Assembly (NCBI RefSeq): GCF_900167455.1
Contig: NZ_FUWJ01000008.1
Span: forward strand, 185,378 to 249,377
Source of the DNA: Enhydrobacter aerosaccus
GTDB taxonomy: Bacteria > Pseudomonadota > Alphaproteobacteria > Reyranellales > Reyranellaceae
Direction: 5' to 3'
DNA: 64,000 nt
Below, piece by piece: positions 44,359 to 52,835 of this stretch; the stretch's first letter is position 1, and every line of letters begins with the position of its first letter. A program made the position numbers and the translations under genes. The notes beneath the pieces were generated by a model. That model searched no databases and was not told where the DNA came from. It saw nothing but the letters and a program-made list of their open reading frames with translations.

Positions 44359-46812
44359 ATGACCACCGCAACTCTGGCTCAATCCACTTTCCAACCCTGG
44401 AGCGAAGAACCGTCGAGTCGCCCTGATCGACGGAAGATCCGCGCTCGCATCGGGGGCCTTCATTGCTCGCTGTGCACCGGCACCATCGAGAAAGCGCTTG
44501 GCCGCATGCCGGGCGTCGACAAGGTGGCGGTGAGCCTCACGCACGAGCAGGCGCTCGTCGAATACGATCCAGCGGTCGCGCGTCCCGAGCATTTGCTGCA
44601 AACCTTGCGCGACATCGGCTACACGATCTCCGATCCGCGCAAGCTTCGCGCCTTCGAGGACGAAGAGCGCGATCTCGTGCACGAAGCGCGGCGGTTCGTG
44701 CTCGCGGTCGTTCTCAGTGTTGCGGCCATCCCTATCATCGCTGATCCAACGGTCGGCTGGATCGGCTTTCTGCCGGCACTGGTCTGCCTCAGTCTCGGTG
44801 GATTCGTGTTCCTCGTCCTTCGATCGACCGGTTTGTGGATCGCGATCGGCGCAGCGACGGGCCTCACGGTCATGGCGCTGTCGGTGCTCTATCTCAATCT
44901 GGCAGGACACCTGACCCGCGCCGCGCCCTGGCTGGCTGGTGCGTTGGCCGTCGTGCTGATCGTCGGAGTGGGCAGGCATATCCTGCACATGGCCGTCCAG
45001 GCGCTGCGGCGCGGCATCCTCAACCAGCACGTCCTGCTGGAGATCGGCGCCTTCGCCGGCATGGCGGGTGGTGTCATCGGATTGGTGCTGGATCGACCCG
45101 ACTATCCGACCGCAGCTTTCTTTGCTGTCTCGGTGATGGTCGGCACTTATCACATTTTCTCAGAGTGGCTCTTGCTCATCGTCAAGACGCGCAGTTCGCA
45201 GGCCGTGAAGCGTCTGCTTGATCTGCAGCCGGAAACGGCGCGGGTCGTGCGCGCCGGCCTGGAGCTTGAAGTTCCGATCGAGGAAGTAGAGCTCGGCGAG
45301 CGCGTGCGAATTCGTCCAGGTGAACGCATCCCGGCCGACGGTACCGTGGTCAACGGACACTCCGGCGTCGACCAGTCTCTGGTAACCGGCGAGGCCGTTC
45401 CCGTCGAGAAGCGTGAGGGTGACGCGGTGATCGGTGGATCGATCAATGGCACTGGCACGCTGTTGGTAAGGATCACGGCTGTGGGGAAAGGCAGCTTCCT
45501 CCATCAGGTGATCCGCCACGTCGAGGACGCGCGGGCGCTAAAGCCCGGCATGCTCCATCTCATCGACCGCGTGCTGCGGGTCTATACGCCGGCGGTCCTG
45601 GTGATCGCGGCGTTGGCCGCCGTCGGATGGCTTGCCGGTTCGTGGCTCGCTACCGGGCAAGTCGACATCGAGCGCGCCATCTTTGCCGGCCTCTGCGTCC
45701 TGGTGATGGGTTATCCCTGCGCCGTGGGCATCTCCGCACCGCTGTCCATTGTGCGCGGCGCGGGTCAAGCCGCCGAACGGGGCATCCTCATGCGCACCGG
45801 CGAAGCGTTTCAGGGCTTCAGGCTCGTAAGGAGGATCATCCTCGACAAGACGGGTACGCTGACCGAAGGCCGCCCCACGGTTCGCGAGGTTGAAACGGCC
45901 GGAGGAAGCGAAGCCGAGCTCCTGGCCATTGCGGCCGCGGTGGAAGCGTCTTCCGAGCATCCGCTCGCCCAGGCCGTCGTCAAGGCAGCGTTCGAACGCG
46001 GTGTTACACCGCCCGAGGTGGCCTCGTTCCAGGCGTTCCCGGGACAGGGCGTTGTCGCCCAAATCGGCCGCGGCGAGGCTATCGTCGGTAGCCCACGCTT
46101 CCTCACCGACCGGGCCGTCGACCTTTCGCTCCTTCAGAAGCGAATGGAAATACTCGAGGCGGCGGGGCGGACCGTGATTGCCGTTGCGAACGAAGGGCGA
46201 GCGTTGGGCATCGTCGCTCTGGGGGACACGCTGCGGCCGGATGCGATCGAAGCCGTCGCCAGCCTGCGCAAGTCCGGCCTCTCGACCATCCTCGTCACCG
46301 GAGACAACGAACGCGCGGCGCAACGGGTGGGCCGCGAGGTGGGCGTCGATGAAGTCCATGCCGGCATATTGCCCCAGCGCAAAGCGGCCATCGTTCGGGA
46401 GCTTCAGGCGGATGCGCGAGTTGCCATGGTCGGCGACGGCATCAACGATGCCCCCGCCCTGATGCAGGCTGACATTGGCATCGCGATGGGCGGCGGCACC
46501 GATATCGCCATCGAGGCGGCCGACATCATTATACTATCCAACCGGCTCGGCGCCCTCCCCGAGGCGCGCGAGATCAGCCGCCGCAGCTACCGCAAGATGG
46601 TCCAGAACGTCGTACTGGCTTTTCTGTTCAATGGCGTTGGCATCCCGCTCGCAGCGACCGGCCTGATCCACCCCGTATGGGCAATGGTGGCGATGGCCGT
46701 GAGCGTGACGGCCATCTTCATCAACTCGCTCTGGGGCAGCCCACGGCTGTTTTTCGACACTATCCAAAGTGTCGGGCGACCCATCGCTCCCGTCTCGCTT
46801 CGGGTAGCCTGA
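44359..46812 (+). CDS. P1B-type metal ATPase with YPC motif
   Basis: 817 residues from ATG 44359 (a GTG at 44350 is possible). One N-terminal HMA domain (GGLHCSLCTGTIEKALGRMP, CxxC). The pump core has TGEAVPVEK, DKTGT (Asp496), EHPLAQAV and GDGINDAPALMQADIG. The membrane metal site reads GYPCAVGIS (Tyr452-Pro-Cys454), where Cu pumps have CPC. The last helices read FLFNGVGIPLA and MAVSVTAIFINSLWG, resembling but not equal to the Cu-pump pattern. Substrate is therefore uncertain; the CxxC domain and CopZ-like gene favour a soft metal. A MerR-type promoter lies upstream. Confidence 0.9.
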   Translation: MTTATLAQSTFQPWSEEPSSRPDRRKIRARIGGLHCSLCTGTIEKALGRMPGVDKVAVSLTHEQALVEYDPAVARPEHLLQTLRDIGYTISDPRKLRAFEDEERDLVHEARRFVLAVVLSVAAIPIIADPTVGWIGFLPALVCLSLGGFVFLVLRSTGLWIAIGAATGLTVMALSVLYLNLAGHLTRAAPWLAGALAVVLIVGVGRHILHMAVQALRRGILNQHVLLEIGAFAGMAGGVIGLVLDRPDYPTAAFFAVSVMVGTYHIFSEWLLLIVKTRSSQAVKRLLDLQPETARVVRAGLELEVPIEEVELGERVRIRPGERIPADGTVVNGHSGVDQSLVTGEAVPVEKREGDAVIGGSINGTGTLLVRITAVGKGSFLHQVIRHVEDARALKPGMLHLIDRVLRVYTPAVLVIAALAAVGWLAGSWLATGQVDIERAIFAGLCVLVMGYPCAVGISAPLSIVRGAGQAAERGILMRTGEAFQGFRLVRRIILDKTGTLTEGRPTVREVETAGGSEAELLAIAAAVEASSEHPLAQAVVKAAFERGVTPPEVASFQAFPGQGVVAQIGRGEAIVGSPRFLTDRAVDLSLLQKRMEILEAAGRTVIAVANEGRALGIVALGDTLRPDAIEAVASLRKSGLSTILVTGDNERAAQRVGREVGVDEVHAGILPQRKAAIVRELQADARVAMVGDGINDAPALMQADIGIAMGGGTDIAIEAADIIILSNRLGALPEAREISRRSYRKMVQNVVLAFLFNGVGIPLAATGLIHPVWAMVAMAVSVTAIFINSLWGSPRLFFDTIQSVGRPIAPVSLRVA

Positions 46813-46829
46813 GTAAGGCGAGGAGGAAC

Positions 46830-48059
46830 ATGACCGGAGAACAGCGAAAGGAGGCGAGCGCGGTCAGCGGCCATCAGCGCGAGCGTCTCCTCAGGACGCT
46901 CGCTGCAGCGACGTTCATCATCTTCTTCCAAGCCTATATGGTGGCGCCGCTCATACCGGCGCTGTCTAACGCTTTCGGAACGTCGGTCGAGACGGTCGGA
47001 CTTATCGTTCCCGCGTATCTGATTCCTTACGGAGTTGCGACCCTCGCATACGGCCTTCTGGCGGATCGGCTCGGCATTCACCGCATCATGTTTGCGTCCC
47101 TGGCGGCGTTTGCGGCGCTCACCGTCTTGACCGCTACGGCGCAATCGGTTGAACAGCTCGCGCTGTGGCGAATGGTGACCGGAATCGGCGCGAGCGGCGT
47201 CGTTCCACTCGCCTTGGCACTGGTAGGCCGGCTCTATCCATACGAACAGCGGGGCCGCCCGCTTGGCTGGTTGTTCGGCGCGATGGCCGGTGGCATGGCC
47301 TTCGGTTCGCCGTTAGGTGCACTGATTGTCCCGGTGGTTGGCTGGCAAGGTCTGTTTGTTGTGGTCGGCATCGCTGGTGCGGCGCTCCTGCTCGTCCTCC
47401 TGCCCTACAGAGCCATCATTGCTGCCGCGGCCCAGCCCGTGACGGGGACCCTTGGGGATCTCTTCCGTGGCTACAAGGGTCTGCTGGGTACACCGCGCGG
47501 GCAGCGCACCTACGGCTATGTCTTCGCCAATTCGATGTTCCATTCTGGCGTATTCACGTGGCTCGGCGTGTATTTCGAGCAGCGCTACGGCGTTGGACTC
47601 GTTGGCATTGGCTTGGCGCTTCTGGGCTATGGTGTGCCAGGCTTCTTGTTCGGGCCATTGATCGGCCGGGCAGCGGACCGCTTTGGCCGTGCTCGATTGT
47701 TGCCGATCGGCCTCGGACTGAGCGCCTTGGCTGCTGCACTCCTGATTCTCGATTTTCCCATACTCCTCGCGCCGATGATCGCGATGATCTTGTCCTTGGG
47801 TTACGACATGACCCAGCCGCTCTTCGCGGGGATCGTCACCTCGCTCGGCGGGAAGCGCGCCGGGCAGGCGATGGGCTTGAACGTCTTCACACTTTTCGTG
47901 GGCTTCGGGCTCGGCAGCCTCATCTTCGGCGAACTGCTTCGGCTTGGCTTCGGGACCGCCTTCGGGATATTCGCAGGCATCGAGCTACTGCTAGCGGCGC
48001 TATCCATCGTCCTCTTTCGCTCCGAGGTCCCGTCTCGAACAGCGCCAACCGCACCTTGA
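46830..48059 (+). CDS. MFS efflux transporter
   Basis: 409 residues with twelve membrane segments from ATG 46830 (AGGAGG just upstream; 17 bases after the ATPase stop). The motif A sequence is YGLLADRLGIHRIMF and a second copy is GPLIGRAADRFGRARLL, with GASGVVPLALALVGRLYP between. This is a DHA1-type drug or small-molecule exporter. It shares the ATPase transcript, so its substrate may be a metal complex; that is inference. Confidence 0.88.
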   Translation: MTGEQRKEASAVSGHQRERLLRTLAAATFIIFFQAYMVAPLIPALSNAFGTSVETVGLIVPAYLIPYGVATLAYGLLADRLGIHRIMFASLAAFAALTVLTATAQSVEQLALWRMVTGIGASGVVPLALALVGRLYPYEQRGRPLGWLFGAMAGGMAFGSPLGALIVPVVGWQGLFVVVGIAGAALLLVLLPYRAIIAAAAQPVTGTLGDLFRGYKGLLGTPRGQRTYGYVFANSMFHSGVFTWLGVYFEQRYGVGLVGIGLALLGYGVPGFLFGPLIGRAADRFGRARLLPIGLGLSALAAALLILDFPILLAPMIAMILSLGYDMTQPLFAGIVTSLGGKRAGQAMGLNVFTLFVGFGLGSLIFGELLRLGFGTAFGIFAGIELLLAALSIVLFRSEVPSRTAPTAP

Positions 48060-48145
48060 TCAGACTGAGGCAGGTCGACCTTGTAGGCCCGAACTCAGTC
48101 GTTCCGAACCTGGCTCGCAGACCATTTGAACCGTTAATGCCAGGA

Positions 48146-48176
48146 TTGACCCTGGAGTATACTCCAAGGTCTAAAG
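48146..48176 (+). promoter_or_regulatory. MerR-type promoter of the second MerR gene
   Basis: TTGACC, 19-base spacer CTGGAGTATACTCCAAGGT, CTAAAG. The spacer has the perfect dyad TTGGAGTATACTCCAA nearly complete, as in ZntR/CadR sites. The regulator's ATG is 18 bases after the -10, so the gene is probably autoregulated. Confidence 0.75.
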
Positions 48177-48194
48177 TTGCCTTGGAGGGAACAA

Positions 48195-48608
48195 ATGTTG
48201 ACGATTGGCAAGCTGGCTGCACTCGCGAAAACGAGCACGGATACGCTGCGCTATTACGAACGTGAACGATTGATCGAGCCGGCTGACCGGACCGAGAGCG
48301 GCTATCGCCTCTACGACAAGGATTCGGCGCGGCGTATTCACTTCATCAAGCAGGCGCAGCATTGCGGCTTCACGCTGACCGAGATCCGCGACCTCCTCGT
48401 GTTGCGCAATCGCGATGCCGCCTGTTGCGGTGACGTACGCAAACGCGCCATCGAGAAGAAGCTTCAGATCGAGCACAAGATCAAGGCCATGAAATCCATG
48501 TCCAAGGCGCTCGATCGCCTCATTGCCGATTGCGCCAACGAGGCGCATCCGGTCGAGGAATGCACCATCATTGCGGCATTGGAGCAAGCCGTTGGCCGGG
48601 TGCACTGA
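48195..48608 (+). CDS. MerR-family metal regulator (ZntR/CadR-like)
   Basis: 137 residues from ATG 48195 (GGAGGG six bases upstream). Winged helix: LTIGKLAALAKTSTDTLRYY; effector cysteines: RDAACCGDVRKRA and IADCANEAHPVEECTII. The CC followed by a Cys-x6-His/x3-Cys loop matches zinc or cadmium sensing MerR proteins rather than CueR. It starts an operon with a thioredoxin-like and a CcdA-like gene and has its own operator upstream. Confidence 0.92.
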   Translation: MLTIGKLAALAKTSTDTLRYYERERLIEPADRTESGYRLYDKDSARRIHFIKQAQHCGFTLTEIRDLLVLRNRDAACCGDVRKRAIEKKLQIEHKIKAMKSMSKALDRLIADCANEAHPVEECTIIAALEQAVGRVH

Positions 48609-48611
48609 GCC

Positions 48612-48872
48612 ATGAAGATCGAGCTGTTCCATGCTCCAGGATGCAGCCGCTGTGCCGCTGCGAGAGAGAGCCTCAAGGCCGCCGCGGAAACGGCAGTCAC
48701 TGGCCTAGAGTGGCGCGAAGTCAATGTGCTCGACGAGATGGACTACGCCGTCGAGCGCGGCGTGTTGTCGTTGCCGGCCGTCGTGATCGACGGCGAACTC
48801 GTGTTCTCCACCTTGCCGACGCCGCGGCAACTGCGAGCCGCCTTGATCGGCCGAAACCTCCGGGGGCATTGA
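48612..48872 (+). CDS. Thioredoxin-fold thiol protein (CSRC)
   Basis: 86 residues: IELFHAPGCSRCAAARESLK (CxxC at residues 11-14) and the cis-Pro region SLPAVVIDGELVF. The small size is that of glutaredoxin-like or redox-active disulfide proteins without signal peptide. It lies between the MerR gene (3 bases) and the CcdA-like gene (1 base), so it probably takes electrons toward or from that membrane protein. Confidence 0.85.
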   Translation: MKIELFHAPGCSRCAAARESLKAAAETAVTGLEWREVNVLDEMDYAVERGVLSLPAVVIDGELVFSTLPTPRQLRAALIGRNLRGH

Positions 48873-48873
48873 A

Positions 48874-49569
48874 GTGGCGCCCGACGCCCTTCAACAGGCC
48901 GTTGCCAATGCCGGCATTGCGGCCATTGGGCTCGGCTTCCTTGCCGGTCTTCTGTTCAGCTTCAATCCCGTCGCCATAGCCGCGATCCCGGTGTCGCTCG
49001 CCTATGTGACCAGGGCCCGCGAGAAGAAGCAGGCGATCCTGTTCGGCACGGTGTTTATCGTCGGCATGCTTGTCGTGCACACAGCGATGGGCTTCGTCGC
49101 CGGGCTCGGCGGTCAGTGGGTGGCCTCTCTGCTGGGACGGGAATGGGGGCTGGTGGTCGGTCCGTTCCTCATCCTGCTGGGACTCATGTGGGCAGGCTGG
49201 GTCCGATTGCCGCTCCCGGCGTTTGCCCTGAAGGCCAGGCGGCCGTCGGCGATCTGGAGCGCGCTCCTTCTCGGAGCGGTATTCTCGGTTGCGATCTGCC
49301 CGGTGTGCACGCCGGCGCTCGTCGTCCTTCTCGGAGCAACTGTAGGACTTGGCTCGCCCTGGATGGGCGCCGCGCTGCTTCTTGCCTTCGCTGTCGGACG
49401 GGCGCTCCCCGTTGCCGTCGGCGCCATCAGCGTCGGCTGGCTCGAGAATTTGCGCGGCCTGGACCCGTATCGACGTGCCTTCGAGACAGTTGGCGGATTG
49501 ATCCTGATTCTGTCCGGTCTCTATATGCTGAATGCATATTTCTTTTGGATTCCGGCGTTCGCAGGTTGA
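48874..49569 (+). CDS. CcdA/DsbD-like membrane thiol transporter
   Basis: 231 residues with six or seven membrane segments, GTG start. One Cys pair, AICPVCTPALVVLLGA, is clear; the first-helix position usually holding Cys-Pro reads SFNPVAIAAIP, so one redox Cys is missing. CcdA proteins pass electrons across the membrane to reduce periplasmic thiols. With the altered site it may transport or sense something else. It is the end of the MerR-led operon. Confidence 0.8.
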   Translation: MAPDALQQAVANAGIAAIGLGFLAGLLFSFNPVAIAAIPVSLAYVTRAREKKQAILFGTVFIVGMLVVHTAMGFVAGLGGQWVASLLGREWGLVVGPFLILLGLMWAGWVRLPLPAFALKARRPSAIWSALLLGAVFSVAICPVCTPALVVLLGATVGLGSPWMGAALLLAFAVGRALPVAVGAISVGWLENLRGLDPYRRAFETVGGLILILSGLYMLNAYFFWIPAFAG

Positions 49570-49836
49570 GTTTCGCGGATCTTGACGGGCTGGCACTACG
49601 ATCCGCTGACAGGCCCCTCTTGACCCTCTTGATTTCCCGGCCTCTCTCCTCTTCGCAGCGGCGATGTTGTTCACCGGGACTGAATTCCACAAACAGGGGT
49701 GGGACATAGCCGGTAGAACAGCCTGTGCGAGAGTCGGTGACTCTAGCGAAGAAAAGGGATGGTTGTGTCTGCACAAGCAGGCTGGAAAACGGATACCATG
49801 CGTCAAATCGGGACCATCAACGAATGTCGGTCTCGG

Positions 49837-49868
49837 TAGTTGCGGGCTCGCGCTTCGAGCCTAGGCGG
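49837..49868 (-). other. tRNA 3'-end-like sequence, first copy
   Basis: The plus strand reads TAGTTGCGGGCTCGCGCTTC then GAGCCTAGGCGG, similar in form to a reversed acceptor/T-arm. The T-loop equivalent is GGCTCGAAGC rather than GGTTCAAATC, so this is a weaker match than the second copy. Confidence 0.25.
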
Positions 49869-49891
49869 CAGCCCGAAGAAGCAAGTAAAGC

Positions 49892-49920
49892 TGGTTGCGG
49901 GCCCCCGATTTGAACCTACG
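49892..49920 (-). other. tRNA 3'-end-like sequence, possible attachment site remnant
   Basis: On the minus strand it reads CGTAGGTTCAAATCGG then GGGCCCGCAACCA: a T-loop (GGTTCAAATC), then an acceptor-like end with CCA. The T-stem does not pair fully and no D- or anticodon arm follows, so it is not a working tRNA. Such 3' ends are left as attL/attR scars when islands integrate. Confidence 0.35.
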
Positions 49921-50030
49921 GAAAGTTGGGCGTGCGTCTCGCCGGCACCTTCAACGAAAGACGCTTGGAGTTACCTGCTTGAGCCGGGTAGTTGCCGATG
50001 CCAGCTTGGCAATCGGAAAACGGCTTGAGC

Positions 50031-50897
50031 TCATCGGCGCCGCTTCTTCCCGGGCCACGGCAGGATGCCGTCCAGCTCAGCCAGCCCATGTTCCTCCGCC
50101 TCGCGCTCCCGGCTTCGCCCCGTGGCCGGCGTCGGTAGTTCCTCGTCCTCGGACCAGAGCAGTGCAACCGTCTGCTCCCACTGCGGGAAGTGACGGGCGT
50201 CTTCAAGGAGGGTCCCGCCGCGATCCCAAGAGCTGAACCAGAGGTTCGCTGCCGTTTCCTCCGGGCCATCGCACGTGCCGCCCGCGTGCAGGCGGGCGCA
50301 CACCGAGCCGGCGGGCAGGGCCATGCGCGGCGTGATCCATGCGTTTGCTTGCCGAAGCGTGGTGGACCGAGAAGCGTACCGGACGGCGCCCTTCTCCGAG
50401 AGGACGAATGCGCAGGGACATCCTGCGACGGCGGCAAACCGAGAGCCAGTGGCGCTCATGGATGCGTCGAAGCGGCCGGCCAATTCCTCGACGGCGGCGA
50501 GCCCGAGATCGGCCTTGTCCACGAACCGCTTGAAAGGCCCGTAGGGCAGCAGCAGCTCGGCGGCGAACACGTCGCAAAGGATCTCGTTGAAGGGTCTCCT
50601 CGCGTAGCTCCACCACGGCAGCTGCTCGTGTTCCGACGGAAGTCCCAGGACGATATGGGCGATCTCGTGGCAGATGGTGAACCGCTGGCGCTCGGGGCGG
50701 TCGTTGCTGTTGACGCAGATGTAGTGTCGATCGCCCTTCGGGAAGGAGTAGCCGGCTTCTTCCGGCCCCAGGCTGCTGTCCTTGCGCAGCACCGCGCCGA
50801 TCTCCGCGACGTATGCTTCGACGGGCACCGGCGCGGCCGTGGGCGCCACCTTGTTCACGAGGCCCCGGGCCTTCAGCACGACCGACAGTTCATCCAC
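50031..50897 (-). CDS. ImmA/IrrE-type metallopeptidase
   Basis: 288 residues, GTG start overlapping the end of the XRE gene (GTGGATGA). The zinc-protease motif HEIAH is in RQRFTICHEIAHIVLGLPSE (about residue 77), with the third-ligand region EILCDVFAAELLLP. ImmA proteins cleave or inactivate a partner repressor, usually the HTH protein encoded next to them. The C-terminal half (about residues 150-288) is extra and unidentified. The pair is common on mobile elements and in defence islands. Confidence 0.9.
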   Translation of the reverse strand: MDELSVVLKARGLVNKVAPTAAPVPVEAYVAEIGAVLRKDSSLGPEEAGYSFPKGDRHYICVNSNDRPERQRFTICHEIAHIVLGLPSEHEQLPWWSYARRPFNEILCDVFAAELLLPYGPFKRFVDKADLGLAAVEELAGRFDASMSATGSRFAAVAGCPCAFVLSEKGAVRYASRSTTLRQANAWITPRMALPAGSVCARLHAGGTCDGPEETAANLWFSSWDRGGTLLEDARHFPQWEQTVALLWSEDEELPTPATGRSREREAEEHGLAELDGILPWPGKKRRR

Positions 50898-51279
50898 GCT
50901 CCTCGTCTCCCAGCATGCGCCGTATTCGCTCGATGGTCGTTTTGTAGTCCGGTCGGGCGGACCCGCGGTACGCCATGTGCGCCGCCATCTTGAGCTCCTC
51001 GGGCGACACAGTCTGATCCTCCAGCACGTACTCCGCCAGCCCGGCGCTGACGCTCTGATTGACGGCGAGGTATCGGAGGATGTCGCCCTCGCGCTTCAGG
51101 GCTTTGAGGGCTCTGATCAGCTTCGTCAGAGTCTCATCCGAGGGCGACTCCTTTTCCCCAGTCTCCAGACGGTAGACGTAGGCATGATCGATTCCTGCGA
51201 GCTGTGCCAGTTCCCTGAGCGATAGGCCCCGTCTCTCTCGCAGTTTGCGCAAGAAGATTCCAAATGCGGATTGAGCCAT
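50890..51279 (-). CDS. XRE-family HTH regulator paired with ImmA
   Basis: 129 residues from ATG 51279 (AAGGAGGGG upstream). The HTH_3 domain occupies residues about 8-65 (LRKLRERRGLSLRELAQLAG, HAYVYRLETGEKESPS). The C-terminal part (AEYVLEDQTVSPEELKMAAH) is helical. It probably represses itself and perhaps the divergent operon starting at 51491, and is relieved by the ImmA-type protease. That control is inference from arrangement. Confidence 0.9.
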   Translation of the reverse strand: MAQSAFGIFLRKLRERRGLSLRELAQLAGIDHAYVYRLETGEKESPSDETLTKLIRALKALKREGDILRYLAVNQSVSAGLAEYVLEDQTVSPEELKMAAHMAYRGSARPDYKTTIERIRRMLGDEERG

Positions 51280-51490
51280 GGCCCCTCCTTGACGAGCGAA
51301 ATTTCGCTCCCTAACTGTTGTCCATCCAGGCAACAGACCTGGTTGAAATGGTCAGTATTACTGACCAATCCAGATGTAGCAGTGTAGTCGTCCGTTGCCC
51401 AGCCAGACAATGCGCCGCATACCTTGAGGTTGCGGCAAAGCGGTGACCGGGGTCGGACAGTGTCTTAACCCCTCTGAGCAAGGACAATCG

Positions 51491-52105
51491 ATGGCCCGCA
51501 AGGTCTTCTACAGTTTTCACTACAAGCGTGACGCCTGGCGCGCCGCGCAGGTTCGCAACAGCAACGTGATCGCCGACGAGGACGAGTACGGCGTCATCGA
51601 TTCCGTCGACTGGGAAACCATCGAGCGGCAGGGCGACGCCGCCATCAAGCGGTGGATCAACGACCAGCTGAAGGACACTTCAGTGACCGTGGTCCTGATC
51701 GGTGCCGAGACGGCCGAGCGCGACTGGGTCGACTATGAGATCCGCAAGAGCTGGGAACGCGGCAACGCCCTGGTCGGCGTGCGCATCCACGCCATGAAGA
51801 ACCAGGACCGGGAGACCGACGCGCCGGGAGCCAACCCCTTCGCCGCGATGAAGCTGACGGACGGCACGCCGCTCTCCTCCATCGTCAAGATGTACGACTG
51901 GGTCTCCGACGACGGTCGCGGGAACCTCGGAGACTGGGTGGAGGAGGCCTACGAGGCGCGCGATGCCTACGACGGTGAGACGAATCTGATGAAGGCCGAG
52001 GTGGCGGCGCCCTTCATCCGCTCGACGCCCGTGCCGGAGCCGGCGGTCCTGCCCGCGGCCGAGCCGGCGGTCATCCGGAAGCCCGCCGAGCCGTGGGCGC
52101 GGTAG
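51491..52105 (+). CDS. TIR-like protein (MTH538/DUF1863 family)
   Basis: 204 residues from ATG 51491 (AAGGA upstream). The TIR-like fold begins KVFYSFHYKRDAWRAAQVRN, with TSVTVVLIGAETAERDWVDY and the likely catalytic Glu83 in DWVDYEIRKSWERG. The C-terminal 60 residues are Pro/Ala-rich. TIR domains of bacterial defence systems hydrolyse NAD+ or make cyclic ADP-ribose signals; ThsB of Thoeris has this MTH538-like form. It overlaps the E2-like gene by 13 bases. A related protein is at 56766-57368. Confidence 0.85.
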   Translation: MARKVFYSFHYKRDAWRAAQVRNSNVIADEDEYGVIDSVDWETIERQGDAAIKRWINDQLKDTSVTVVLIGAETAERDWVDYEIRKSWERGNALVGVRIHAMKNQDRETDAPGANPFAAMKLTDGTPLSSIVKMYDWVSDDGRGNLGDWVEEAYEARDAYDGETNLMKAEVAAPFIRSTPVPEPAVLPAAEPAVIRKPAEPWAR

Positions 52106-52833
52106 AGACGTCTGCCTTCTCCGACGAGGAGGTGGCGGCCGCGATGGCACGCCACCCTCAGCTTGTCCGAACCGGTCCGGGCACGGTGGAGGGCGGCGTG
52201 CTGATCAACGCCGAGTACGAAGGGGAGATCATCAACGAGCGGTTCGACGTCCGGATCACCAAGGCAAACCCTGCTTCTGACCGCGTGCCGGCGCTGTACG
52301 AGACCGGCGGACGCACCAACGCCATCGCCGCCAAAAGGGGACTCGCCGACACGCGGGACCTCCATCGCAATCCGGACAATGGGTCGGCCTGCGTGTGCGT
52401 GAAACAGGAGGAGGCCACCCGATTTCCGCCCAGCTCGGACCTGTCTTTCTTCATCGACGGCCTAGCCCGCGACTATCTGTATGGCTTGGCCTTTTATGAT
52501 CGCCACGGACGGTGGCCTTGGGGCGAGCGTGCCCACGGCAGCGTCGGGCTCCTGGAATTTTACGCCGACAACGACGAGCCGCTGACGAACACCGATATCG
52601 AGACGATCGTCCCGTACTTCGTCAGGGAGAAAAACTGGCTCGAGTTCGACAAGCAGCTGAGGCGCCCGAAGGAGCACCGGGCCTGCATCTGCGGCTCCGG
52701 CGAACCATTCGGCAAGTGTCACCCGAAGGCCCTGCAGGGCCTGCTGGCGTTGACCGCGGAGATCGACCGCCTCGGCATGAAGCGGCGCAGCCTGTTCGAC
52801 AGGGCACGAACCCAACTGGCAAAGGGCATCTGA
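52093..52833 (+). CDS. E2 (ubiquitin-conjugating)-like protein with C-terminal SEC-C zinc motif
   Basis: 246 residues, GTG start inside the end of the TIR gene. The N-terminal part has beta strands (GGVLINAEYEGEIINERFDV) followed by DLHRNPDNGSACVCV: His91, Asn93 and Cys100 line up with the HPN...GxxC motif of E2 enzymes, with Cys100 as possible catalytic residue. The C-terminus is SEC-C: ACICGSGEPFGKCHPKAL (Cys198, Cys200, Cys209, His210). Bacterial E2-like proteins usually sit with E1 or JAB genes; none is here. The E2 call is by motif and fold inference; SEC-C is clear. Confidence 0.65.
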   Translation: MGAVETSAFSDEEVAAAMARHPQLVRTGPGTVEGGVLINAEYEGEIINERFDVRITKANPASDRVPALYETGGRTNAIAAKRGLADTRDLHRNPDNGSACVCVKQEEATRFPPSSDLSFFIDGLARDYLYGLAFYDRHGRWPWGERAHGSVGLLEFYADNDEPLTNTDIETIVPYFVREKNWLEFDKQLRRPKEHRACICGSGEPFGKCHPKALQGLLALTAEIDRLGMKRRSLFDRARTQLAKGI

Positions 52834-52835
52834 AG

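Larger units (their letters stand above)
49570..50030. other. Gap at the boundary of metal and defence-like regions
   Basis: No gene supported. It contains two short sequences that resemble reversed tRNA 3' ends (49837-49868 and 49892-49920), reported separately. Confidence 0.5.

Noticed and set aside
51300-51490. Possible promoter/operator for XRE control between the divergent genes
   Set aside because: Short inverted sequences are present but I could not define a convincing operator by eye.
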